Assembly (NCBI GenBank): GCA_963277665.1
Contig: CAUJRU010000137.1
Location: forward strand, 1,483,858 to 1,547,857
DNA from: Viscum album
Lineage: Eukaryota > Streptophyta > Magnoliopsida > Santalales > Viscaceae
DNA length: 64,000 nucleotides
Direction of reading: 5' to 3'
Numbering within the stretch: the stretch's first letter is position 1; every line of letters starts with the position of its first letter. Below the pieces are notes generated by a model. The model did not search any database. It was not told the origin of the DNA and was given only the letters and a program-made list of their open reading frames with translations. The position numbers and the translations under genes are program-made. Below are positions 13,429 to 25,810 of this stretch, piece after piece.

Positions 13429-14360
13429 CTATGACCAAAAGAATAAACTTCCCATGCAATAATTTCTATTGAGAGTCAATGACTCAACTAGTTTCTCCAA
13501 AACAGAAGCATCTAGACCTAACACAATTTCTTCCAAACTCAAAACATGAGTGAGGTCAGAGTGATACATCATGAGCAGTGATATGTGGAAAACATCATGA
13601 ATTGCCATCAATTGATCTGTATAAATTTTTTGTCAAATCTAGGATTTAACCAAACATCATCGCACTTCTAGAATCTTTGTCAATGTCGCTTGAACTAGAC
13701 TTGGTCATACCAAAGCTACTTCACCCACCTCTTCCCAACAAAGAGTTGATCTGCTTGGGAGACCATACAACGCTTTGAAGGGGTCCATTCTGATCAACAA
13801 CTGATATATTTTTTTTGTTAACAAACTCAACTAGTCCTAGATGGCTATCCCACAATCCATTGAAATCAAATACATGGGCACGAAGCATATCCTCTAGGAT
13901 CTAAATTACATGATCTATTTGTCCATCTATCTGTGGATGGTAATCTTTTCTCAATATGACCTGAGTCCTCATTTTCTCTTGAAGAATCCTCCAGAACCTT
14001 TATCTAATCCTAGGATCTCTATCTAAATTAATGGAAGAAGGACTCTCATATAACCTCACGATCTCCTGCACATAAAACTTACCTAGATCATCAAATTTAG
14101 TGGTGTATTTAATCAGAATGAAATTATAAGACTTCATCAATCGATCAACAACAACCCAGATAGTATTTTTCCATGGGGAGTCTATGGTAACCCAACAAAA
14201 AATACATGGACACCTCATCCCACTTCCAAACTGGAACTAGAAGAGGATAAAGCAATTTAGAAGGTTTCAAGTTCTCTACCATTATCCATTGGAAGGTGTA
14301 ATAGCAAGACACATAATCTAAAATGTCACGCTTCATACCCAGCCACTAGAACCATCTTCA
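13429..14360 (-). pseudogene. Integrase remnant (Ty3/gypsy)
   Basis: Two frames together cover the integrase core. 14145-14336 contains a segment like the usual start of the core, WKWDEVSMYFLLG (consensus WKWExIxMDFVxGLP, so the catalytic Asp position reads Tyr). 14000-14218 contains VVVDRLMKSYNF and YVQEIVRLYESPSSINLDRD, matching the core segment that ends in SDRDPRF. 13429-13611 contains IHDVFHISLL and SDLTHVL, the C-terminal segment that normally precedes the chromodomain. The pieces lie in different frames, so the protein is disrupted. An intact enzyme would insert the element's cDNA into the chromosome. Confidence 0.85.
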
Positions 14361-14734
14361 CATGTCATAATACATCATTATAGAGCTAAGATGAACGAAC
14401 CATGAAGATCTATGACAATCAAAAAATACTGAACTTCTCACATATGTGGGTATGAAAACTCACTTTATGATGTGAAGTATGCCATATGAAGAAAGATACC
14501 AACTAGAAATGGTCTCCCCACCATAATGGTTTTCTCGAATCTTCTGAAACTCATCATCATGATGCTGAATTTTCATGATAGAATCCATGAGATATGATGA
14601 TAATAGAACACTAGTTAGAACCATTCCTAAAACATCCTCCTAAGAATCCAAGTGAAACTGAGCCAAAATCCCCATATGATTACACTCTTCCTTCAATTCA
14701 AGAACAGTCTGTGAAGGTACCTTCCTACTTAGAG

Positions 14735-15110
14735 CTTCTACAGCAACATTCCCTTTCCCAGGGGTTTAAGTGATGATGAATTCAAATGTTTGAAGGTATT
14801 CTTCCCATTATCTCTATTTGGTATTCAAGTCTTTCTAAGAGAAGATATAGCTCAGACTCTTATTTTCATAAAAGATCATGAACTTCTCCCCCAAGAGACA
14901 GGGCCTCCAACATTTTAGTGCATGCATCACTACAGCAAACTCTAAATCATGAGTGGGCTAGTTCTTCTCATGCAGTCATAGTTGATGAGTTCTATAAGCT
15001 TCCAAATGATCATATTTCATAAGAATGCATCTCAAAGTAGAAATAGATTCATATATACACACAACATACCCCTTACCGGCCTTAGGTAAGATCAGAATAA
15101 GTGTCGATGT
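14735..15110 (-). pseudogene. RNase H remnant
   Basis: Minus-strand translation gives THDLEFAVVMHALKCWR, then ENKSLSYIFS, then TPGKGNVAVEALSRK. These match in order the end of the gypsy RNase H domain (YPTHDLELAAVVFALKxWRHYL, DHKSLKYLF, PGKANVVADALSRK). Several in-frame stops interrupt it. The intact domain degrades the RNA strand of the RNA:DNA hybrid during reverse transcription. Confidence 0.82.
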
Positions 15111-15399
15111 CTATAGTAATTTTGGTTCATCGAAAGAAGACTGAAACCTTTCATCCCATGAAAATTTCATCACTTTCATGGTAAGATCATTCAAAGGTTA
15201 TACTATCTAGAGAAATACTTAAAGAACTATCAATAGTATCCAGAAAGACCAAGGAATCATTTAATTTAAAAGACATTTCACGGTTCCTTCCTAGACAAAA
15301 CAATTTTTACCTACTCTGGATAAACTGATAATATGATCAGAAATTATATTCCCCAAGAAAGTCACTTCTCAAATCCAGAAAAATCATTTTAAAGCTTTC

Positions 15400-15960
15400 C
15401 ATATATATAGTGATTTATTAGAATCTACATAAAAAACTCAAATGCTGCTTGTGCTCATGCTCAGATTTTGAATAGACCATAATATCATCAACAAACACTA
15501 CCAAAAAAGTGTTAAGATATTGATGGAATATCCAATTCATCAAAGCCATAAAAACCGCAGGAGCATTTGTCTGACCAAAAGGCATCATGGGATATTCATA
15601 ATGGCTATACCTTATCCTAAAGGCCATATTCAGTATATCCGAATCTCAGACTCTGAATTGATTAAAACCTGACCAAAGATGAATATTAAAGAACCACTTT
15701 TCCCCATTTAACTGATCAGACAAATCATCCACACGTGGAAAAGGATATATGTACTGAAATGATACTTGTTTCAACTTCTAATAGTCCATACACAACTGAA
15801 GTGAACCTTCTGATTTCATGGAAAATAGAATATGGGATGCCAAAGGGAAAAAAATAGGTTGAACAAAACCCTTCTTTAACAGGTTTTCCAACTGAATCTT
15901 GAGTTCTTTGAACTTTACTGGTGTCTAACTGTAAGAATCCATCAATATCAGCTACATACC
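15400..15960 (-). pseudogene. Reverse transcriptase remnant (Ty3/gypsy)
   Basis: The upstream part reads ENLLKKGFVQPIFFPLA and GSLQLCMDY, the finger and palm segments of gypsy RT. The open frame at 15418-15627 reads [18 protein letters not shown], then [12 protein letters not shown], then [17 protein letters not shown]. The FVDD box is the catalytic (Y/F)xDD motif and is intact here, although stops in the upstream segment (for example after CMDY and after NQFRV) kill the protein. The wording is close to the Tekay/Del group of chromoviruses; that clade call is tentative. Confidence 0.9.
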
Positions 15961-16134
15961 TGGCACCAGGTTAATCATGAACTCTAACTCTCTCTCTATA
16001 GGAAGACATGATAAGTCTTCAAGGAAAACATTAGGAAAGTCTCATACAACAATAGGAATACCCTCAACATAAGAAATTTCATCGGGCTCAAATACAACAA
16101 CAACCAATAAACTTCTAAGCTCTGGGCGAGGTGG

Positions 16135-16640
16135 TCATGAACGGCCTGACCTCGGGTCCCACTCTCCATGAAGAACATGAGAGCTCCCATTGATATCAAT
16201 AAATGAAACAAAATGATGATAAAAATAAACATTAGCTCGATGAGCTAAAATCCAATCCATATCAATGATGATGTCAAATAGATCTAGATTAAGAATGAGA
16301 AAATCACATACCATCTTTGTGTCTTCTATGATGAACAAACAAGGACACCAGTACTCCTGATCTTTCCTCTTGAAAATAGGTGTCACTAAATTCATTGTAA
16401 AGAGAATAAGTTCCATTGGATGTTTAAGTGAATCAACAAAATATTATTATATAAATGAGTGTGAGGAAAAAATATCAAATAAATCCATAGCTACTGAAGA
16501 TTCAATAAGAAGAATACCACTCACTATTTCCAGACCTCCATAAACTTCCATTAGACACTCATCTACTATGTTTAAAATCTTCACTCTTAAGGATTTTGGC
16601 TGGAGCCCTATATTCTTTGAATCTTTTGACTGCACTATAG
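16135..16640 (-). pseudogene. Aspartic protease remnant
   Basis: Frame 16447-16635 ends LFDIFSSHSFI, aligning with the active-site segment LFDSGASHSFI, so the catalytic D-S-G is now D-I-F. Frame 16135-16416 carries LDLFDIIIDMDWILAHRANV, aligning with the flap-distal segment xFDVILGMDWLxxHxAxI. The two pieces are in different frames. The intact domain would cut the Gag-Pol polyprotein. Confidence 0.85.
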
Positions 16641-16682
16641 TAGAATTTGGATCCGATGAACCCTAACCATAATGAGAAATAT

Positions 16683-17880
16683 TCATAGCCTAATAGAAAT
16701 GTTGTAGATAATGAACATGTCCAGAACTATTGCATGCATTTGTGGGAATAGGACAAGAATATCTTGTGTGACCCCCCTTTCTGCACTTATACCAAGTAAG
16801 AGGCACACTACCAGCTGTAATGGATGGTGTAGATGAGGCTCACTGCTGAGACCCACCTCCACCACTCCTGTGACAGTCCTTACACTTCCTCTTCTTTTCA
16901 TGTACACCCCTGAAGCTATAACAAGTTGGAAGAGAATAGGTGTTAAATATAACTTTTCCTTTCATGTCTATATATTCCATTATTTCTCTTTCTAATTTAT
17001 ATGCATAGGTATAAATATTCAACATGAACACTTATAGTCTAATTTCTGTTCGTAAACTCTACAGGTACTTTTTCGCCTTTGGCTGGTCATTCCTTACCAC
17101 ATCTGGAGAAAAAAACGGACAAGATCAGTAAACCGGTTGGTAAATGATGACACCGAATGATTACCCTAATGCAACAATAGGAACTCCAAATATTTTTCCA
17201 ACATCAAAGTCTCTAGAAAAAACTACTAAAAGAATAGGGTTTTTAAACCCTTCCAATCCAAGCCCCCGTGTTTTTCTGCCTAAACCATAGAGTACCACCA
17301 ATTCTTTTCTGAACCCTTGGGTCTTAATATTGCACACTTCACCCTAATATTATTAGGAGTCTCCAAGAATTACAATATTTTATTCATCCTATAAATCCAA
17401 TCCTCCCCCTCTTGAGGTTTAGTCATCCCTTTAAAGGACGGTGGCTTCTCATTTAAGAACTCTCGTGATCGATCTATTCCCCCTCTAGCTCCTGGCTATA
17501 CCTCAGCCACTGCATTCTAAACTCATGGAACTTCCTGATCAACAACATGGATTTGATGAAAGATATTCTCGATGATATTCTGATCCAAAGGTGGATTCCC
17601 CTAAGAAGCATGAGTTGCACCTTCCCGAGGAACCTATGGAAGATGTATTAGAGGCATACTGATGCACATCGAAACATAAGAATGATTAGACACAAAAAAA
17701 GTCTCAATTCAATCTAGAAAACTCATAAGTAGAAAATGAGATTTTAAAAGCAAAAACCAATACTAGAGACACATATCCCAATGTACTATGGTAACTTGAG
17801 TCTCATTACAAAAATATCTGGCCAAGAACTCATCGCAATATACCAGTCAAGTCTAAAAAATCTTATCTCCAGTCTAACTG
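16683..17880 (-). pseudogene. gag remnant with decayed CCHC knuckle
   Basis: Near 16755-16800 the minus strand reads WYKCRKGGHTRYSCP, which fits the nucleocapsid zinc knuckle CxxCxxxGHxxxxC except that the first Cys is Trp (TGG for TGT/TGC). The rest, up to the PBS, has no long frame and is assigned to gag by position only. Gag would form the virus-like particle that packages the element RNA. Confidence 0.7.
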
Positions 17881-17914
17881 ACGTACCAAGAAAAGATTCT
17901 TGAGAACAAGCCTC

Positions 17915-17925
17915 CTTTGATACCA
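17915..17925 (-). other. Primer binding site, initiator Met-tRNA type
   Basis: On the minus strand this reads TGGTATCAAAG, three bases after the 5' LTR end. It matches TGGTATCAGAG except at one base. It marks the start of the interior of the 11236-20002 element. Confidence 0.75.
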
Positions 17926-17928
17926 AAC

Positions 17929-20002
17929 TGTAATGAACCAACCCGGGTTTCCCTGAAACTCAATACCTGACCCAATCCATCACATACACAAAGGACATTC
18001 CCGATCCCCATGGGCTGGTGTCAATCACCAGTGCATCAAATGACAAAACTAAGGTAATGATTTTCCCAACCTGAACAACCACACAACATATATATAGAGA
18101 AAAAATAAACAGCATAATACTAACAAATATATATTCCATAAATGTATGGAAAATAGATAAAACAGAACGATAGAAACAATATCTAAAAACCCCAAAAGAC
18201 AAGTCTGGTTATAAGGGACTAAAAAAACAAATGCTCCAAAAATTTCATGGAAAATTCCAACCATATCACCACAAAATACCCATCCCAGCTGACATGAACC
18301 TTGCCGCCTCACTATTGCACCTCGCCTTTCCCTGCACTGGAAGATAAAAAAAGGTCTACGCACCAATGAAGTTGTGCACTGGGTGTGAGCTAACAGGCTC
18401 CGTAGGATCCTACCCAGGTGTTACATAAAAATTATCTATATAAAAAATCATTTATGCTCATTTTTAAAATAAAACATGACATGATAAGTAGAAAATAATA
18501 TTTATAGAAAATATGGTAAACATTTCCCTTTTCCATAGTTCTAAACAAAAGCAAGTATAATATTTTCAAATCACATTTTCTATATCATTTTCCACAAGCA
18601 TAAACATGCATATCAAGGCCAACTCTAAAATCCAAGAAATACAAAACAGATGCATAGGTATCACAACACTAAGGAATACTACAGGTCTAGGCAGTAGACT
18701 ACCTGTACCATAATAATCAATTTCACAAAAATTGATCCTAGAACAACAGTCCTAGGAAGTAGAGGAATGCCCCATGAGTAAGCCCCCCAAAATGTCAATA
18801 TCAGTCCCCTGGAACAATTGGCCTAGGAAATAGATGTAATCCCTAAGAAAAACCTCATTGAGAATCACAATGCAATGGAAGATGGCCTCAATCTAAACCT
18901 TCCACTTAAGTAGCCAAGGTAACCCATGTTCTCTTTTTTACAAGTCCATTTCAATGCATTGAAAACCATTAAAAACCATTTATAATCCATTTATCAAAAG
19001 TTAGGGAAAAACCATTTTTCTTTCAGAACCCTTTTTTAACACACACAACAATCATGCCAATTTCATAAATCAATTTATAAAGAAATTTCCAAACCAAAAT
19101 AGGTAGGTTCATTGTCATAGTATAGAGATGGAACCACCTACCTCAAAGTTTGGGCCGCACACACTCGCCACCCAAACCAAAACCAACAAAACTCATGAAT
19201 AAAAATTATGGCCCTAGAATTACATCCTCACATATTAGGATTGATCCAAATAAAAACAAAAAAAGTTTAGTGGAAGAGGTTAAAACCACATACGTCAATG
19301 TAGAACACCCGTCGCACCACAACTAGCCAAGGAATGACCTTCAGAACAATATCTCACCACAAATATAGAATAAAAGTACAAGAAATTCCATATTAGGTCA
19401 GAAGATTCAATAAAACAATTCTAGGGGTGATATTATGATTAATCCCAAGGAAGAGTCAAAGAGAACACTTACCTAGGGAGACGCGTCGTAGATGCATTGA
19501 TGAACCAGAGCCAATCGGATCAATCCAAAAGGAGAGGAACATCTAAAAATCACATAGGGAGAGTCTAGGGTTGGGAAAAACAAAAATTCGATGAGAGGAA
19601 TGAAACAAAATATCCAAACATGTGACTTAAACCTGGGTGATGGCCGGTTCACGGTGTGTACCCCAGGGTCATAGTGTGTAGGCCGCGCAGGATAAGTATG
19701 CCAAAAAAACTCTCACCTCCGGTTAAAATTATTCTATATAACCCCTACATGATGTATACCTCTGGTACACAATGTTTACCTTAGGTACATTATGTGTAGT
19801 AGCTCACAACATGATCTCCCCATTCACGACCTGAAACCAACAACAAGTATACGGCGTGTACTTTAGGTACACACCGTATACTTGTTCTGCAGTCTGAAGT
19901 AAACATAGAAAGACGCCTCTAAACACTTTTAAGGACTTTTAACCTAAAATGGGACTTAGAAAAAAAGAAAAAAATACATGAATAAGGTAACAGGATGTTA
20001 TA
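17929..20002 (-). repeat. 5' LTR of the gypsy element
   Basis: This 2074-bp copy of 11236-13288 is bounded by tgtaatgaacca on the left (minus-strand LTR end TTCATTACA) and ggatgttata on the right, where TGTAACATCC would be expected on the minus strand. Divergence from the 3' LTR is visible in almost every line, so the insertion is not recent. The 80-aa and 105-aa minus-strand frames at 17960-18366 are LTR sequence, not genes. Confidence 0.88.
18087..18097 (-). promoter_or_regulatory. Probable TATA box of the gypsy LTR
   Basis: On the minus strand this reads CTATATATATG, about 160 bases before the LTR end. The same word is conserved at the matching place in the 3' LTR (about 11397-11408). Its position fits a promoter with a start ~30 bases downstream and an R-U5 of ~130 bases. 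No other evidence of transcription is visible. Confidence 0.4.
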
Positions 20003-22674
20003 GGAATTATATACACCACATAAAAGAAACATGTGATGAATATGACATTTTTCTTAGAAAAAATTAAAAGTGAGAAAGAAGTCCCCTTACCTTAAATATT
20101 GACTTAATCATACTCATTCAAACCTCCTATATAATTAATATAAGATTATGATAAATATATTAAGGAACCATATTAATATATATAATAACATATATTATTT
20201 TATTTTGACATCTTATTTTCTGTTTATTAATAATTACATATTAAAGTTATGTTTTAAGTAATAACCGCTTTGTTTTTTGTAGAAATTTTGATTTGTTATT
20301 TTTAATAATATAACTTTGATCATGATTTAATCATCTATATAATGATAAATATGATATAAAAATCATATATTTTCAGTATATATGTGTTTATTGTAATCCA
20401 TATTATTTAGTGACAGGAAATGAAATACATCGTTCATGGAAACGATAGGTTGTATGTATTGATGAATATTGTTTCCATTTTCTTATCTTACTGAAATAAA
20501 GTAAAGTAAATGACATATATATATATATATATATATTATCATTCCATTATAATTTTTATATCACGTGTACTAAATATTTTTATTAAACTCGTCCTTAATG
20601 CATTCCATGTAAAGTATAAATGAATCACATCGCTTTGCAAGGAAGTAGTTCTCCGTACACACAAGTGACATTATCGTATTCCCAAAATATGGAAATCATA
20701 AAGTTATGCATGATATAATAGTTCTAGAAGCATAATAATATCATAAATATCTCAAATATTATATATAAATAGTAAATCTATCATTATCCCCAACCTTGAA
20801 AGATGGTAATGGAAAACAAATGACATTGGTTCATGAGGTGGTAGTCTATTGTACACATGAGTGATGATTTCATAACCCATTTTATGGAATTAAGTGTGGT
20901 TTTAGGTCATACTCATAAAAAAATCTCAATATATAGAATTTATTTATCTTATTATATAACAATGATATAAAAATAATTTAAGGGGTTTGAGGAAGAAATA
21001 AAATAAAAATGTTTTTTGATGAATGTTACCTATTCTTAGGGTATCATCGAAAGAATGGATTTATACCTCAAATATGGATTCATGTTTGAGGTGATGGAAT
21101 TTGGGAATTTATATGGGAAGATATTGTTTTATCAACATATATTGATAGGTTTTAATAAAGGGGGAAAGTGAGTGGCCTTTTATTATTGAGGTGGAGTGTC
21201 ATTCTTGTAAATACCCAAAAACATTCATGATTGATAGGTATCCCTTACCTCAAGTGCCTCAAAAATTGAAAAATAATTGATTTAAGGGATTAATTGGTTG
21301 ATAAATATGCCACAACACAAAAGAAATACATATTTTATCATTTTATTCCTTATCATTTATGTTTACTCAATTTTATCTTTACAGTTTTTACCAAGGTAAC
21401 TTGTATCTTTTCATTTACCAAGGTAATTTATCATTTAATACTAAGAATTAAAATATATTAATTAGATATTTTAGACTCATTGATTATAAATATTATTTTA
21501 AATTCATCAAATAAAAATCCTATGTGTGTGTAATATTAATTTTAATACAAACACATGTAATGTGAAAAGCACTGATTTAACCTTAATCATGTTAATTAAT
21601 TTTTACCATTTTCCAAAATAATTTTGATTAATAATTAAGTTGATCGTATTATATAATATAAATTATTATTATTCCAAATATGTAATCTATTTTTTTAAAT
21701 TACATTCATATAAGTGGTATATTTTAATTTAATATTAATCCTACAGTCACAATGAGAAAACAGGGCTTTAAAGAGAAAATGATCAAAAGTTTACATAGTT
21801 ATTATATCCAATTTCAATAATAAATTAATTAAAATAAAATAAATTGTATTAATAGATGTATTATTGAACTAAATATACTTTAAAACCAATTTATAATATA
21901 ATTTAACTTTAAAAAAATAAAATTAAAGGGTAGTTTTCAATTAGAATTCAATATTTTCACTATTCATAAAAAAAATAAAAAAATCCTAGAAACAACCATA
22001 AAATTGACCCTGAGATTATTTGGATATATATATTTTAAAAAATTAGGTTCATTTTATCAAATTAATTTATAAAAGTATAAAAAATTGGTTTCAAAATAAG
22101 AGCACCATAAAAAAGTAACAAAACTGCTTTTTAGAAAAATATGGGTTTTAAGCAGAAAATTTGATTTATTCTTATCTCCTATATAAAAAGACTATAAGAT
22201 AAATGTTAAATAAATAGTTGAATATATAATAAATAAATTTCATTTAAATCGTGTTCCAAAATTTAATGGTTAATTTATTGATATAAAACACATTTTTTGT
22301 ATAAAAAGTGTTTTCAGAGAATTTTTACCTATTATTTTCAAAAGGGTTCTATTTTCATTTTTAATTAATTGGTCACCAAAGATTCATATAAACATGTTTA
22401 AAAAATATTTTCATAATTTAGTTAATCTTATTCAGACCAACCATTCCAATGGTTTTTTGATAACTATCATATTAAAAAATAATATTTATATAGTATGTAA
22501 TGTTTTGTTTAACTCAGTGTTGTGTGTAACACATGAAAAACTCATAATTGTGTGTATCACATGCCAAAATTATATTTTCATATAATACAAGATAAATTCA
22601 GTGTTTCATGTAATTTAAAATATCAAAATAATAAATATATTGGAAAAAAATTCACAACATCTCGGGGTGTTACA
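20003..22674 (-). repeat. Interrupted LTR related to the 46.6-57.2 kb large LTRs (inverted)
   Basis: On the minus strand it opens TGTAACACCCCGAG at 22674, a typical gypsy LTR start. Its reverse complement follows the LTRs at 46619-51078 and 52707-57189. Matches are gattaactaaattatgaaaat (22390-22430) to 46770/52850, the TATA region AATAATAAAAGGCCACTC (about 21168-21190) to 54630-54650, three copies of a ~200-bp module (20417-20870) to 48873-49300 and 54967-55440, and gaagtcccc-ttac plus cttttatgtggtgtatata (20003-20110) to about 49610-49710. Homology runs up to the junction with the gypsy element, which suggests that element inserted into it. The remaining ~1.4 kb of LTR was not found convincingly to the left of 11236. 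Confidence 0.65.
20417..20870 (-). repeat. Triplicated ~200-bp LTR module (inverted copy)
   Basis: Three units start near 20417 (aaatgaaatacatcgttcatgg), 20618 (aaatgaatcacatcgctttgc) and 20818 (aaatgacattggttcatgagg), a spacing of ~200. Each ends in a 'gta(c/t)acac-gagtga' type word. Read as the reverse complement, the 20818 unit contains CATGTGTAC, GACTACCACCTCATGAAC and CCATTACCATCT, close to the first units of both large LTRs. Confidence 0.7.
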
Positions 22675-23800
22675 GATACTCATGAAGCTATGACACATGA
22701 AAAACATCATGCTTAGAATTGCACCTCTATGGAAGATCTAATAGATATTCCATTAGTTTGATCCTCTACTCAATATCAAATGGTCGAAAAAACCTAATTT
22801 CTAACTTTACCTGCCTTCTAATCCTATAGTGAACCAATCTCAATGAAACATGAAGGAATACATGATCACCCACTATAAACTCAAGAGGTTGATAACGTTG
22901 ATCATCATATGAATTCTTTCTAATTTTAAATATATCCATATGTGTTCGAATCAATTGAACATACTCTGATTTATCCTTAATGAGACTCAATCCTAATAAC
23001 TATAACTCTCCATCCTCCATCTAGTATAGGGGTGATCTGCATGGGCTACTATATTGTACCTCATATGGTTCCATCTAAATAGTCACCTGATAATTATTGG
23101 AATATATGAACTAAATAAGGGATAAGTGATTCTACCAAGACCCTCAAAATCCTAGGATTCCTAGAAATAACATTTTATGAATCACTTGTATAGTACACTT
23201 TGATTTCCCATCCGTCTGTGGGTGAAAAGACACACTTAGAAACACCTGGTTACCCAACGCCTTCTATAAGTGTTACTAGAAGTGTGAAGTAAAGAGAGAA
23301 GCATGATCAGGAAATATACTTCATGGAACACCAAGTAAATAGGCTATCTAACAAATATACATACCCCCAACTTATCAAATGTTAAAATTTCCCATATAGA
23401 AAATAATTGGGATAATTTTTTCAACTGATTAACAATCACCCGTATAGTGTCATTAATCTAAGGCATCATCAGAATACCCATAAAAATATTTGATGGTAAC
23501 ATTTTAAAATTTCCATTTTGGAATGGGAAACAACTATAAAAAACCACATTGTCATTATTTCTTAGACATCATCTATTGATAGGTGTATAATTATTTCTTC
23601 AAACATAGAATTTCTATTTTTTGTTCCACTCACCAATACTATCGATGTAGGTCACAATACATTTTGCACAAACAAGGGTGAAATGCTCACTTCTAGGCAT
23701 GAATCTCACACATAAACTACTCACACATACATGTATGTACAAAAACATGGCCCCAAACATAGATGATATCATCATCATCTATAGTTTAATTGGAAGGTGA
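22675..23800 (-). pseudogene. Integrase remnant, truncated
   Basis: The frame 22766-22990 carries LIKDKSEYVQLIRTHM, then YDDQRYQPLEF and VGDHVFLHVS. These match the gypsy integrase C-terminal segment (LIxxTxEKIxxIxxRM, YADxRRRxLEFxVGDxVFLxVSP). Further along, the minus strand gives KHDVFHVS, where homology ends at 22674. The catalytic core between 23000 and 23800 is too decayed to mark residues. Confidence 0.82.
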
Positions 23801-23989
23801 ATCCCCACATTCAAGGATTTATATCAAGGCTAGGAACTCTGGATCCTCATACTGCATTTCCTTGATTTGTATTAAATGTTTGGACATAATTGATAAGGAT
23901 ACAAGGGTCATTTTCTCCTTTCCCTCCACAACCACAATGTGAATATTAGCCAGAAAATTCATCATCTTCCACTTAGAACTAGACTCCTG

Positions 23990-24480
23990 AAATACTTGAG
24001 TCTGTGTCTTCCGACTCAAAGAGTCAACAACATATTTTCCCTTCCCAGACATATTAGATTGCTCAAAATCAAATGAATGCATATACACAAACCATATGTG
24101 ATGTTGGAGATTCAAATCTTATTTCTAAAATATATAATTTAATTTTTTTGGTTGGTACACACAATAAATAATTCTCCCAACAGGTAATGTAACAAACACT
24201 TCAAGGAATAAACTATTATATCCAACTCAAGATCATGAGTAGGACAAATAAATTCATGTTGCATAAACTATCACGATCCATATTCCATGAATAGATAACT
24301 CTCTAACAAAACTACACCAAGTTCGATTCTATATGAATCACAAAACATGTTTTACTACTCACCTGGCTTAGGTAGTATCAAAATTGATGTAATAATCAAC
24401 TTCTTCTTCAAATCATAGAATGATTTCTCACATGCTCTATACCATTCAAAATTTACACCCTTCTTGTTCAATCCCAAATG
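23990..24480 (-). pseudogene. RNase H remnant
   Basis: Minus-strand frame 23819-24115 carries GKGKYVVDSLSRK, matching the PGKANVVADALSRK end of the gypsy RNase H domain and linker. The upstream part lies between this and the RT remnant and is heavily decayed. Confidence 0.72.
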
Positions 24481-24689
24481 TGGTGATTCTTAGAAAAAAA
24501 ATTATTGGATAAATATTTTATAATATCCCACTAAACCCAAAAAGTTTTGGATATCGAGAACATTCTAGGTATGATCCCAATAAACAACTACATGGACTTT
24601 ATCTGGGTCAATTGAAGCACCTTCCTTCGAGATGATGTGATATAATAAATCTACAATGTTGATCTATAATTGACACTTAGATATCTTGT

Positions 24690-25260
24690 CATATAGCCTA
24701 TTATATCTCATTGTACTCAGAACGATGTCAAGATGTTTTTCATGATCATCATGAATCTGGGAGTAAAACAAGATTTCATTGAAAAATACACTCAAAAATT
24801 GATCTATGTATTGTTGAATGATTCATTTACTAAAGACCATAGAAACATTCAGATAATTATTCACCCTAAATGTCATCACAAAAAACTCATATGGGACATA
24901 CATACTTCTAAAAGGAGTTTGCGGTATATCTGATGGTCTCACTTTTATTTGATGATACCATGACCTCAAATTTATCTTATATAACACACAAGAACCCCTC
25001 ATCTAGTCAAATAGATCATTGATACATGGATGAGGATACCTGATCATAAAATTTATCCAGTTTAACTTTCATAATCGACACATAAACACAACATCTTATC
25101 AGCCTTCATAGAGAAAAAAACTAGAGAACCTCAAGGTGACATACTCAGTTGGATAAATCCATTATCCATCAATTCTTCCAGCTGAGACTTAATCTCTTGT
25201 AGATTTATTGGTTCTATTGTGTAAGGTGGAATATGAAATGGCTCATCTTTTTACATGATC
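24690..25260 (-). pseudogene. Reverse transcriptase remnant with lost catalytic DD
   Basis: Minus-strand translation gives SQLEELMDNGFIQLSMSP and LCLCVDY, then SWYHQIKVRPSDIPQTPF, then YVPYEFFVMTF, then SVFFNEILFYS followed by DDHEKHLDIVL. These are in the order and spacing of gypsy RT. The catalytic box (consensus FIDDILxYS) reads FNEI, so both Asp residues are lost. Several stops are also present. The 66-aa plus-strand frame at 24733-24933 is the antisense of this domain. Confidence 0.85.
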
Positions 25261-25479
25261 TCAATTGTAAACTCAAAATATATCTCCCTTATGGAATCCC
25301 TGAGAAGTATTCATGAAACAAATCCTTAAATTGATCCACTATGGGTGGAAAGACACAATTCTTCACACCCCCATCATCCAACAAAATGCTTTCAACCTGG
25401 TTGGTGAGCTCCTCTAGTTTCTAATGAATTGGATCTGCATGGCCTTCCGGAATATCCCATTATCTATGATGAACATAAT

Positions 25480-25810
25480 AGTCATCCTAAGGAGAAATGA
25501 ACGTTTCTCTCCTATGATAAAAATTGATGTGGGATCAAAATAATACTATCCATTCAGTACCTAGAATCAAGTAAAATCATGACATGTCATGTATATAATG
25601 ATCCCAAACAAAATTATACTCACCAACCATGAGGTTAAATTACTTTTATGTGCATATTTCCTTCCATTATACATTTAGTGGTGTATCGATCATCATAACC
25701 CAAATCAAAATATCCACCTTCAGATTCAATCCATTCACTAGTTGAGTAGATATAAAAGGAATATGAGGCTCCTATATCAAATAAAGATCTATCAATAATT
25801 GAATATTAAT
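25480..25810 (-). pseudogene. Aspartic protease remnant
   Basis: On the minus strand near 25740-25800 the translation is SLFDIGASYSFYI, matching the active-site segment LFDTGASHSFIS. The catalytic triad D-T-G reads D-I-G. The remainder towards 25480 is poorly preserved. Confidence 0.75.

Larger units (their letters stand above)
11236..20002 (-). mobile_element. Degenerate Ty3/gypsy LTR retrotransposon
   Basis: Two LTRs of ~2.05 kb (11236-13288 and 17929-20002) flank a 4640-bp interior. On the minus strand it reads PBS, gag, protease, RT, RNase H, integrase, PPT, the Ty3/gypsy domain order. The integrase ends in the DVFHxSxL segment seen before the chromodomain in chromovirus-type elements. 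LTR length and RT wording suggest the Tekay/Del group, but this is an inference. Candidate target duplications are GGAAG (11231-11235) and GGAAT (20003-20007), 4/5 matching. Every domain has stops, frameshifts or altered catalytic residues, so it is a dead copy. It appears to have inserted into an older LTR whose visible part is 20003-22674. Confidence 0.9.

Noticed and set aside
22394..22585. 63-aa plus-strand open frame
   Set aside because: It is antisense within an LTR relic, has no family features and is AT-biased.
24733..24933. 66-aa plus-strand open frame
   Set aside because: It is the antisense of the reverse transcriptase remnant.
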